Shown here piece by piece: positions 8,560 to 15,576 of a stretch of 64,000 bases of DNA (position 1 is the first letter of the stretch; every line of letters begins with the position of its first letter). The notes below the pieces were generated by a model. The model was not told the DNA's origin, searched no databases, and worked only from the letters and a program-made list of their open reading frames with translations. The DNA is from an uncultured Eggerthella sp. (GTDB lineage Bacteria > Actinomycetota > Coriobacteriia > Coriobacteriales > Eggerthellaceae). Location: assembly GCA_900553605.1 (NCBI GenBank), contig USDX01000009.1, positions 8,529-72,528 on the forward strand. The letters run 5' to 3'. Made by a program: the position numbers and the translations under genes.

Positions 8560-8816
8560 TTAGATTACTATGCATTCGCTACCTGGCATTATACCCTTGA
8601 GCTTTCATCTTCCATCGCGACCGAGTTTGTTGATGGTGCTGGTGATAGGGCGAGATTGGTTGAATGGCGGCGCCGTTAGGTATGGGGGAGAATTTGCGGG
8701 CGAGGGATGCCTGCGCTGCATCGCCATGCGTCCTCATCGCTCCCCACGCGAGCGTTTGTGCCGCCGTGCTCCGTACCATTCCTTACCGCATCATTCCAAA
8801 GACAAGGAAGCACTTC

Positions 8817-8960
8817 ATGATTATCGAGTTCAAGGGCATGCGCCCTGACGTGGAAAAAACAACGTTCACCGAAGAAGAGCTGCAGCGCCAGAAGAAGAAC
8901 GCCGCAGTTTACACCGACGACGCAGACGAATACGCCAACAACATCAAGATCATCGGTTAG
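8817..8960 (+). CDS. Small conserved-looking acidic protein, function unknown
   Basis: 47 residues from the ATG at 8817, with AAGGAAG just upstream. The sequence is charged, without a membrane segment or signal peptide (MIIEFKGMRPDVEKTTFTEE at the start, DDADEYANNIKIIG at the end). A strong terminator follows 12 bases after the stop, which supports a short independent transcript. I do not recognise the family. Longer in-frame starts exist upstream but lack ribosome sites and read through a stretch with poor coding character. Confidence 0.65.
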   Translation: MIIEFKGMRPDVEKTTFTEEELQRQKKNAAVYTDDADEYANNIKIIG

Positions 8961-8971
8961 CTTGTAGCAAG

Positions 8972-9014
8972 ACAAAGCCCTTCGCCGCGTTTTGCGACGA
9001 AGGGCTTTGTTTGA
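8972..9014 (+). terminator. Rho-independent terminator after the small acidic protein gene
   Basis: 12-bp perfect stem (CAAAGCCCTTCG with its complement) around a 10-base loop, followed by a short T run. It can also serve the leftward gene only weakly. Confidence 0.8.
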
Positions 9015-9051
9015 AATGGAAAGGGGTCGGCTCCGTAGGTGAGCTGAACCG

Positions 9052-10392
9052 CTAGTTTTGCGTGGGGCCGAACGAAAGATCGTCGAGTTTCGCCGGTGCC
9101 TCTTCGTCGTAGCAGCGTACGTTGCCTGCTTCCACCAGAGCATCCACTTCGGCTTCGCTGTAGCCCAGGTCTTCCATAACCGCGCGTGTGTCGTAGCCGA
9201 CCGGCTTCGCACGGCTGATAACCGGGTCGCCCTGGCTTTTCATGCGGATGGGAATCGTGGTAATGGAATGGTCGCCGATGCTGTCGTAGTGAATCGGACG
9301 GAGCATATCGTTGACGTAAGCTTCTTCGTCTTCAAGAACATCATCCATGGTGTTGCATACTGCGTAAGGAACGTCGTTGGTGTCGAAAACTTCCTTCCAG
9401 TATGCCCAGTCGTGCTTGGCGAAGGCTTCGGCCATCATGTTTACCACGGTTGCGTTGTCGCCGTTGGCGTTGATGGTTGCGCAATTCGTGAAGCGCGGGT
9501 CGTCGGCGTATTCTTCCAGGCCAATCAGGCGTGCAACAAACGGATACCAGGAATCATAGGTGCCGTAGCAGATAAGGAACCATACGCCATCGGCGGTCAT
9601 GTACGAATTGTTGGTGGGGCAGGGCACGGCCTTGCGGCTCTTCGGGAAGGGCACGCCGAACGGGGCGGAAACAACAGGCACCTGCATACCCCACAGCGCC
9701 ATGTGGTGAAGGTTTACGGTAACGTGATCGCCCATGCCGGTGCGCTGAGCGCGCCAAACGGCGCTCATGATGCCCAAGCCAAGGGCGATGCAGGAATTGA
9801 AATCGCCGAATGCGGCGGGCATGTTGCCTGGCTGAAAGTGCTCGCCAGCCTGCGGGATGGACATAAGCAGGCCGCCACGGGCGGAATAGCAGGTGGCGTC
9901 AAAGCCCTTGGCGTCTTTCATTTCGCCGCGCTCTCCATAGCCGCGCATCTGGCCGTATACCAGACGCGGGTAACGGGCGTGCAATGTTTCGTAGTCGTAG
10001 CCCAAGCGCTTCAAGGAAGGATTGCGCAGGCTCGTAACGAACACGTCGGCCTGTTCTAGCAGCTTTTCTACCAGTTCGCGTCCTCCATCGGACTTCATGT
10101 CGATGGAAAGGAATTTCTTGTTGGCGTTGCTCATGTCGAACGCCGGGTTGTCGGGGCCCAGCTCCGGCATGCCGAAGCCAACGCCGTCGCCGCGGTGCAG
10201 GTTGCCCTTGATGGTTTCGATCTTGTACACCGTGGCGCCCATTTCGCCGAGCGCACGAGTGCAGGCAGGCATCGCGACGTAATCTCCCAGCTCGACTACT
10301 ACGAGCCCTTCAAGGCCCTTCGGCAGTTCCTCGGGCGACAGGCCCTGGAATTCTTCAGCGGGGGGCATGACGATTCGGTGATCCAGACTCAC
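9052..10392 (-). CDS. CaiB/BaiF-type class III CoA-transferase
   Basis: 446 residues, typical of the family. The N-terminal Rossmann-like part has GLVVVELGDYVAMPACTRAL and GATVYKIE; AKGFDATCYSARGG carries the aspartate expected to form the aspartyl-CoA intermediate. The enzyme moves CoA between organic acids to activate a substrate for breakdown; relatives act on carnitine, bile acids, oxalate or aromatic acids, and the substrate here cannot be read from sequence. The start is GTG at 10392 with a strong AAGGAGG. A perfect palindrome, GAACATGTTC, lies directly upstream of the ribosome site, as it does for ubiD at 57.7 kb, suggesting common control. It stands alone, without an acyl-CoA dehydrogenase or ligase neighbour. 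Confidence 0.9.
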   Translation of the reverse strand: MSLDHRIVMPPAEEFQGLSPEELPKGLEGLVVVELGDYVAMPACTRALGEMGATVYKIETIKGNLHRGDGVGFGMPELGPDNPAFDMSNANKKFLSIDMKSDGGRELVEKLLEQADVFVTSLRNPSLKRLGYDYETLHARYPRLVYGQMRGYGERGEMKDAKGFDATCYSARGGLLMSIPQAGEHFQPGNMPAAFGDFNSCIALGLGIMSAVWRAQRTGMGDHVTVNLHHMALWGMQVPVVSAPFGVPFPKSRKAVPCPTNNSYMTADGVWFLICYGTYDSWYPFVARLIGLEEYADDPRFTNCATINANGDNATVVNMMAEAFAKHDWAYWKEVFDTNDVPYAVCNTMDDVLEDEEAYVNDMLRPIHYDSIGDHSITTIPIRMKSQGDPVISRAKPVGYDTRAVMEDLGYSEAEVDALVEAGNVRCYDEEAPAKLDDLSFGPTQN

Positions 10393-10412
10393 GATAACCT
10401 CCTTGGGTAGAT

Positions 10413-10422
10413 GAACATGTTC
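10413..10422. promoter_or_regulatory. Palindromic operator candidate upstream of the CoA-transferase gene
   Basis: GAACATGTTC, a perfect 10-bp palindrome 21 bases before the GTG start. The same sequence occurs at 57737-57746 (before ubiD) and 59771-59780, and GAACGTGTTC at 55572-55581. The spacing to the start is nearly the same as at ubiD. Confidence 0.55.
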
Positions 10423-10579
10423 GTCACTCTACCTCCGGGGATGCTGTATTGCAATGAGCCGCCTTAGGGCATGCGTCACAACCGCTTTAGTGATGTGAGC
10501 AAGTGTGGGCGATGATCAGCATAAATGCAGACCGCGTAAGGCTGACCTGCATTTATAGTTTCTCGAGTGCGATTGATTT

Positions 10580-11341
10580 TTAATAAAGTGTTGGAGCAAG
10601 AAGCACTTTGCCAGTGCCGCGGTAGACGTTCACCAAACCTTCTCCGGAAGCGGCAGAGCCCACGAGCGATTTGCCTGAGCGCTCAACCGTGAAGTTGAGG
10701 GATCCGCTCCAAGCCAGCGCCATGTTGCCGTCGATCTTGAGTTCGTCGTTGTCCAGGGTGACTTCAATAAGCTCTTCTTCGGGGCAGGGGGATTCCAAGC
10801 ATAGCGCGCCGTAGCCCTGGATGCCCAGGTTGAACAGCCCTTCGTTGCCAGCAACGGCTGAAGAAACGTTGCTGCGCATAACCGTTTTGTGCTGGAGGCT
10901 GGAATAGCACGCCAGGAACAGGCCGTCGTCGAGCACGATGGAATTGCCCCAATCGGCTACGTCGAGCGTGATGATGTAGCGGTAGGTGGGCTCGAGCACC
11001 AGAAGACCCGTGCCCTGGTATTCGGGCTTGATGGCCGATTCGCTGGTGACCGCACCGCGCAGTGCCTTGCCGAACAGGTCGCCCACACCCTTAACGCCGG
11101 TGGTACAGGTCACGTTGCCTACCATCCACTGCATGGCGCCGGCCTGAACGGTAACGGGTGCCTGGCTCAGATCGCAGATAACCTGGCGGCGACGCACGTT
11201 CATTTCGCTGGCGAAGTAAGCGTTCATAGCGGAAGCTTCGTTGACGGAAAGGTCGCGCTTCCATTCGATGGTTTTGAAGGCGCCGAACTCCTTGAGTACG
11301 GTTACGTCGTCGTTGTCGGTGAAATTGGAAATCTTGAACAT
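10580..11341 (-). CDS. AIM24 (DUF124) family protein
   Basis: 253 residues with the all-beta, repeat-rich pattern of the AIM24/DUF124 family (GTGLLVLEPTYRYIITLDV, DDGLFLACYSSLQHKT, LNFTVERSGKSLVGSAASGE, GLVNVYRGTGKVLLAPTLY at the very end). No signal peptide or membrane helix, so it is presumably cytosolic. Bacterial members are widespread but their molecular role is poorly defined; no enzyme activity can be claimed. The ATG at 11341 is preceded by AGGAGGAG. It is probably transcribed alone: the next leftward gene starts about 190 bases further on, behind its own operator candidate. Confidence 0.85.
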   Translation of the reverse strand: MFKISNFTDNDDVTVLKEFGAFKTIEWKRDLSVNEASAMNAYFASEMNVRRRQVICDLSQAPVTVQAGAMQWMVGNVTCTTGVKGVGDLFGKALRGAVTSESAIKPEYQGTGLLVLEPTYRYIITLDVADWGNSIVLDDGLFLACYSSLQHKTVMRSNVSSAVAGNEGLFNLGIQGYGALCLESPCPEEELIEVTLDNDELKIDGNMALAWSGSLNFTVERSGKSLVGSAASGEGLVNVYRGTGKVLLAPTLY

Positions 11342-11509
11342 AACTCTCCTCCTGTTGACGTTGGTGTGGGTTAATCCTCTTGATTGCCAAATTTGCAGAA
11401 AAGCATAGCATGCGGTGGTTCTTGCGCGGGGTGGTACGTCAGGCGCCTGGGGTGGTCGGCGGGTCGCGGTGGCGGAGCTCGCAGAGCCGACTGCGTGAGC
11501 CCTGTGCCT

Positions 11510-11761
11510 CTAGGGCGTGTCAAACACCTGCGCTCCGGCAAAATCGTTGGATTTGGCGGCGTCCGCTTCTTTTTCGGCCATCAATTCCTCAAAGCCAGTC
11601 AACGCTGCGAAGGGCATGAACTGGGTGGCGCGCTTGGGGCTGTTGGCGGCGAAGTGGACGCCGTTTTCCCTAACGCGCATTGCAATGTCGCGCAGTATGC
11701 AGCGGCGTCTTTCCGCCTCGTCAAAGGCAACGTCTTCCAGGAAATCGTCTTCGCTAAGCAC
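11510..11761 (-). CDS. YolD-like protein, partner of the Y-family polymerase
   Basis: 83 residues. The core RATQFMPFAALTGFEELM is characteristic of the YolD-like family, which is usually encoded next to UvrX/UmuC-type polymerases in Gram-positive bacteria. Its start overlaps the end of the polymerase gene by 8 bases, so the two are translationally coupled and probably induced together. The molecular role is not settled; an accessory or regulatory role with the polymerase is inferred from conserved pairing. Confidence 0.85.
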   Translation of the reverse strand: MLSEDDFLEDVAFDEAERRRCILRDIAMRVRENGVHFAANSPKRATQFMPFAALTGFEELMAEKEADAAKSNDFAGAQVFDTP

Positions 11762-13040
11762 GGTGGCCTCCTATTTGGTTGTTGCGTTCGCGCATGGTTG
11801 CGCCCTGCTTCAAGCTGGTGCCGCGCAGCAATGCGTTCTTGCCAAAGCGGTCGCGCACGGCAACGGACGCTTTTGCCAAGTCGGCCTCTTTGCCGCTGTC
11901 CTCCGGCCCGAAAAGACTGGGTTGGTCATACTCGGCGGGCTGGAGAGCGCCCAGTGCCACCGTTAGCCTGCGGATAGGTTCGCTGCTCAGCGTGTGCTCG
12001 TCGAACAGCTCCAGCGCAACCTTCACTATGCGATGCGGCGAATCGGTTCGTTCGGAAAGCTTGGTTGAACCGCCGCTTCCCATGCCCCATCTGCCGCTTT
12101 CGGTAAGGTGGGGCTGCGCGTAGCCAACGTGCACGGATACGTTCCCGCACGAAAGCCCCTTCGAGCACAAGTCCAAGCAGCTGGCGTCCGCCATTTCCCG
12201 CAGCACGGTGCGTGCTTCGCTGAAAGAATAGTCGCGCATCAGCACCTGCCCGTTCGATATCGAATGCGCTGCGGGGCGGTACTCTTTTATCTGTTTGATA
12301 GTGCAAGGCTCCTGCCCCCAGGCGTGGTCTAGCAGGTATTCGCCGTTTTTGCCGAATTCCTTTTTCAGCCATGCGGGGTTTGCCGCGCATACGCCCGCCA
12401 TATCGTGGATGCCGTGTTTTGCCAGACGATGCGCGATGCCTGGGCCCACTTGCCAGATGTCGGTTATGGGCCGGTGGAACCAGATTTCGCGTTTGTAACT
12501 TTCTTCGTCCAGTATGCCTATGCCGTCGGCTGCCTTTTTTGCTTCGATGTCCAAAGCCACCTTCGCCAAAAACAGGTTGGGGCCGATACCTGCCGTGGCG
12601 GTGATGCCTGTTTCTTCAGTCACCTTGTTGCGCAGCATTTCGGCGAAGGCCTTTGCGCCCATGCGGTACAGCTTCAAATAGGGGGTTGCGTCGATGAAGC
12701 ATTCGTCGATGCTGTACACGTGGATGTCCTCGGTGCTTACGTAACGCAGGTATAAGGCGTTTATCTGCGCCGATACCTCCATGTAGCGGGCCATGCGCGG
12801 CGTTGCCATGGTGTATTCGATCCCGTTGGGAATTTGGAAAATGCGGCAGCGGTTTTTTACGCCCAGCGCTTTCATGGCGGGGGTTATGGCAAGGCAGATG
12901 GTGCCGGACCCGCGGGTGGGGTCGGCAACCACGAGGTTCTCGGTGAAAGGGTCCAGGCCTCGATCGACACATTCGACGCTTGCGTAGAAGCTCTTCAAGT
13001 CGATGCACACATAGCTCTTTGTGCGCTTGTTGGCAAGCAT
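11754..13040 (-). CDS. Y-family DNA polymerase (UmuC/UvrX-like), translesion synthesis
   Basis: 428 residues. The N-terminal catalytic part contains CIDLKSFYASVEC (first metal-binding Asp) and YSIDECFIDATPY near residue 117 (Asp-Glu pair). Helix-hairpin-helix and little-finger regions follow (PGIAHRLAKHGIHDM). The family inserts nucleotides opposite damaged bases at low fidelity. ATG at 13040 with GGAAGGGA upstream. A GAACACCTGTTC box between this gene and the divergent gene at 13118 points to LexA/DinR control. Followed by a coupled YolD-like gene, the standard partner in Firmicutes and actinobacteria. Distinguishing UvrX from DinB type would need alignment. Confidence 0.93.
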   Translation of the reverse strand: MLANKRTKSYVCIDLKSFYASVECVDRGLDPFTENLVVADPTRGSGTICLAITPAMKALGVKNRCRIFQIPNGIEYTMATPRMARYMEVSAQINALYLRYVSTEDIHVYSIDECFIDATPYLKLYRMGAKAFAEMLRNKVTEETGITATAGIGPNLFLAKVALDIEAKKAADGIGILDEESYKREIWFHRPITDIWQVGPGIAHRLAKHGIHDMAGVCAANPAWLKKEFGKNGEYLLDHAWGQEPCTIKQIKEYRPAAHSISNGQVLMRDYSFSEARTVLREMADASCLDLCSKGLSCGNVSVHVGYAQPHLTESGRWGMGSGGSTKLSERTDSPHRIVKVALELFDEHTLSSEPIRRLTVALGALQPAEYDQPSLFGPEDSGKEADLAKASVAVRDRFGKNALLRGTSLKQGATMRERNNQIGGHRA

Positions 13041-13092
13041 GGACCATCCCTTCCATCACATCGAAAACAGAGTTTGTTCGCTGGCTTTTATA

Positions 13093-13105
13093 CGAACACC
13101 TGTTC
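13093..13105. promoter_or_regulatory. SOS box (LexA/DinR type) between divergent genes
   Basis: CGAACACCTGTTC, close to the Gram-positive LexA/DinR consensus CGAAC-N4-GTTCG, lying 52 bases before the polymerase start and 12 bases before the rightward ATG. TAGTAT just to its right and GTATAAAAG on the left strand could be -10 elements for the two directions. Confidence 0.7.
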
Positions 13106-13117
13106 TAGTATACAGAC

Positions 13118-13459
13118 ATGGACTACAGGGCGAAAGATGGCGAAATGAGGCGCGTGCACCGCGAAACGGTGGACGTGTTAGCGCGGTTTGGGCGGGATGG
13201 CCGCCTTGAGCCTTGCGTTGTCGTGCTCAAAGATTGCCGCGCTTTCCGCATTGACGAGGTGCTGATGGCAAGCGGTTTCGGTCCGGTACGCCATGGCAAG
13301 CGCACGGCACGCTTCGACATTCGCCTGGGTGGCAGGGAAACGCAGCTGTTCTTGGAGCATCAACTGGAAGACCCCGTCACAGGAGCGGCGGATAAATATG
13401 TATGGTGGGTGCGCGCTTTCGACGGAACGAAGAGAAGCCCCGCCGAAGGCTGCTGCTGA
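13118..13459 (+). CDS. Small hypothetical protein, probably SOS-induced
   Basis: 113 residues, many of them charged (MRRVHRETVDVLARFGRDGR, LEPCVVVLKDCRAFRIDEVL). No membrane segment. The middle reads like a compact beta-rich fold ending in DKYVWWVRAFDG. I do not recognise a family. It is divergent from the translesion polymerase across a LexA-type box, and the ATG lies only ~7 bases downstream of a possible -10 (TAGTAT), so the transcript may be leaderless; no Shine-Dalgarno site is visible. A part in the DNA-damage response is inferred from that shared control element only. Confidence 0.65.
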   Translation: MDYRAKDGEMRRVHRETVDVLARFGRDGRLEPCVVVLKDCRAFRIDEVLMASGFGPVRHGKRTARFDIRLGGRETQLFLEHQLEDPVTGAADKYVWWVRAFDGTKRSPAEGCC

Positions 13460-13786
13460 TTCGCGCGTGGGGCGGCGAGCGTTTGTGACGCGGGCAGCCG
13501 CCGGGGTTGGCATCGAGTCTGGTGGCGCCACCGCCGTTGTGGATGCTGCGGCCAGATGGCGCCATGGGGCGCTGCGGTGCCGTTGGTCCCCGAGCTGCGC
13601 TTTGGCGCTGCGGGGCTCGGGCGGCGCAGGATTTCACGTCCGCCTGACGCCTCAGTGTCGCGGGGCGGTGGGGTGTGGGAGCGTTTGCGGTGTGGCTGCC
13701 GCTGGCACCGCGAATGCTGTGGGTGGTGCGCTGCCATGAGGGCGGCGGCGTGGTTGTGGGCGCTAGGGCGCTTCGTCGACGCCGGA

Positions 13787-14110
13787 TGGCAACATTCGCG
13801 CGCCGTGCATGATTCGAGGGGCCCGTGCAGCGAAAGCGGCCCCTTCATGGCAAGATCTTCGCGCGGTGTATTCCCAAACGGCTGTTTGCAGGGCTTTTCG
13901 GATGCATGGCGCGCATATCTTGCCAAAGCCAGCTCATTTCGGATGCATGGCGCGCGAATCTTGCCACGAACTGGCGATTTTCCCGTCCGAGACCGCTTTC
14001 GGGATGCATGGAGCGCAAAACTTGCCATGGATTGCCGCCCGAGAACGCATTTCGCGAGCATTTTGCCATCGTCGAACGCCTGGGAACGCATCAAGGCATA
14101 ATCTTGCCAC
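13787..14110. repeat. Cluster of ~25-bp dispersed repeats, inverted copies left, direct copies right
   Basis: In a ~970-base gene-free gap (13460-14430). Consensus of the direct form is roughly GGATGCATGGCGCGCG then AATCTTGCCA. Copies in reverse orientation at 13787 and 13848; direct copies at 13900, 13941 and 14002; weaker ones near 14047 and 14086. Units are 40-60 bases apart with unrelated spacers. A second cluster with the same left-inverted/right-direct layout lies at 25685-25934. Open frames across it are judged spurious. Confidence 0.75.
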
Positions 14111-14430
14111 GACCGGACGCCCGCGCCGAACGCTCCGCGCGCCCATGCGCTACGACACCATGCGCCACGATGCCATGCGCCGCAGCACCACAACGCCCCG
14201 CCCATGCCCTACGTGCCCGTCGCTCATGCCCCCGTGCCGCCCGCCACAGCGCCGCGATGCCATGCGCCGTACGCGGCGCTTTTGTCGCCGCTGAAAAAGT
14301 AAGTTGCGGGTTACGGGTGTCAATGAGGTGAAACGAACCGCCTGTTTCGGTTTAAGTGCTATCGTTCCACTAACGTATTAGCCCGATCGGCGTGCCTGGA
14401 TCGACGGGCCCGGAAACAAGGAGGAATCAT

Positions 14431-14886
14431 ATGCGCGTGGCAAAAGAAAAGCTCTTGCTGATTGCTGGATTCGTTTGGCTTGCTGCTGGGCTCAACATCG
14501 CTATCCTCGGCGTTTCCGCATTTACCGAAATGGGCGAGCACGCAATGTTGGTACTTGTGCCTGCTGCAATCGTTGCCTTCACGGTGTTCCATGCAGGAAT
14601 GTTTTCCAAGCTGGTTGGCAAGCACGCCGATCGTATTGAAGCTATGGAAGAAGATCGTGTGCCGTTCTGGAGGTTCTTCGATACTAAGGGTTACCTCATT
14701 ATGGCGTTCATGATGACCATGGGCATTGGGTTGCGTTCTTCGGGCATTGCCCCCACGTGGTTCATCGCATTCTTCTATGCTGGTCTTGGCATCGCGTTGG
14801 CTCTTTCTGGCTGCTGCTTCTTGGTTCGCTACTTCCACGACGGCGGCATCGCCTGCCCCTTGGTGCCCCATACGGCTAACAAGTAG
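14431..14886 (+). CDS. Small integral membrane protein, function unknown
   Basis: 151 residues from the ATG at 14431 behind GGAGGAA. Four hydrophobic segments are visible: ~8-30 (LLLIAGFVWLAAGLNIAILG), ~38-58 (MLVLVPAAIVAFTVFHAGMF), ~87-100 and ~108-128 (WFIAFFYAGLGIALALSGCC). Between the second and third is a charged loop (KHADRIEAMEEDRVPFWRFF). No signal peptide, enzyme motif or transporter signature that I recognise. It stands alone between two repeat-filled gaps, so context gives no help. The length and regular spacing of helices suggest a four-helix membrane protein. Confidence 0.75.
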   Translation: MRVAKEKLLLIAGFVWLAAGLNIAILGVSAFTEMGEHAMLVLVPAAIVAFTVFHAGMFSKLVGKHADRIEAMEEDRVPFWRFFDTKGYLIMAFMMTMGIGLRSSGIAPTWFIAFFYAGLGIALALSGCCFLVRYFHDGGIACPLVPHTANK

Positions 14887-14975
14887 CAAAATCCCAGCGT
14901 TAGCTTCGCCGCCCCAATCGGGCGCCTGCCTTAGCTGAATCCCAGCAAAATAGCTGCGCACCATGAGAGCCGTTC

Positions 14976-15220
14976 GAGGCGGTTGGGCGTTAAGCTTGGC
15001 GCGAATCATCCGAGACATTCGGGCTCCAGGCTTGGCGAACCTTTCGGGGCCGTAAGGCATCAGTCCGCGAATCATTCGAAGCGCTCGGGCTCCAAATCCG
15101 GCACAAACCGTTCAGCTCAGTCGGGCTTTAAGCTTGGCGTGAGTCCTTCGCCGCGATCAGGCTTCAATCCTGATGCGAATCGTCCAAGGCTGTCAGGCGT
15201 CAGCCCATCCGAATCATTTA
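14976..15220 (+). repeat. Degenerate 36-bp tandem repeat array
   Basis: Seven to eight imperfect units. The clearest units (starting near 15084, 15120 and 15156) are exactly 36 bases and begin GGGCTCCAA, GGGCTTTAA or AGGCTTCAA; earlier units carry small deletions. Because 36 is divisible by three, one frame gives a 12-residue periodic peptide, but no start or ribosome site supports translation. The array fills the gap downstream of the membrane protein gene and ends at a terminator hairpin. Confidence 0.7.
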
Positions 15221-15252
15221 AAGCGGCCAGGCCTCGGGTCTGGCCGCTTTAG
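15219..15252 (+). terminator. Hairpin terminator at the end of the 36-bp array
   Basis: AAAGCGGCCAG with its exact complement around a 9-base loop; 11-bp stem ending in TTT. The left arm lies in the last repeat unit. Confidence 0.65.
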
Positions 15253-15327
15253 TGTTGTTGGCCCCTTGCATGGCTCCCTTGCTTTGCTAATGTAGCCATA
15301 AAGCAAGAATGTACTAGAATAACCCCC

Positions 15328-15474
15328 ATGGATAAAGACGAGCTGAAAGAGCGTATTCACGTCCCACTTTTGGGCTTTTCGGCGGTGCTGATGAGCATCG
15401 TCGCTTTTTTGCTGCTCTTATATGGCATTACCGTTGTTGTCCGTTTCCTTTTTGCACTGGGGTCGCTTGGGTAG
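15328..15474 (+). CDS. Small single-span membrane protein upstream of trkH
   Basis: 48 residues: charged start MDKDELKERIHVP, then one long hydrophobic stretch (FSAVLMSIVAFLLLLYGITV) and a short tail. A TAGAAT box 10 bases upstream could give a leaderless transcript; there is no Shine-Dalgarno site. It lies 100 bases before trkH, with only a doubtful 32-codon frame between. It might be a small helper of the potassium carrier or simply the first cistron of the operon; the family is not recognised. Confidence 0.5.
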   Translation: MDKDELKERIHVPLLGFSAVLMSIVAFLLLLYGITVVVRFLFALGSLG

Positions 15475-15576
15475 CCATGGCGTATTCCAGCAGGCAAAAC
15501 AACGTTTTCAAGTGCGGAGGGCGGCGCTCTGCCTGCCTTGCCGTATGGCGCATTTTCGGCAAGGTGGGGCAGTAAC

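Noticed and set aside
10413..10422. GAACATGTTC as a LexA box
   Set aside because: Half-sites are separated by 2 bases rather than the 4 of the Gram-positive LexA box, and the genes are metabolic.
13787..14110. CRISPR array
   Set aside because: Units are divergent, occur in both orientations and have unequal spacers; no cas gene is present.
13360..14205. 281-codon minus-strand frame across the first repeat cluster
   Set aside because: Arg/His/Ala-rich, repeat-derived, overlaps the SOS-linked gene and has no ribosome site.
14983..15252. 89-codon frame encoding 12-residue repeats
   Set aside because: No ribosome site, degenerate units, and it ends within a terminator; treated as a non-coding array.
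15477..15575. 32-codon frame between the small membrane protein and trkH
   Set aside because: No convincing ribosome site, odd composition, no recognisable feature; probably leader sequence.
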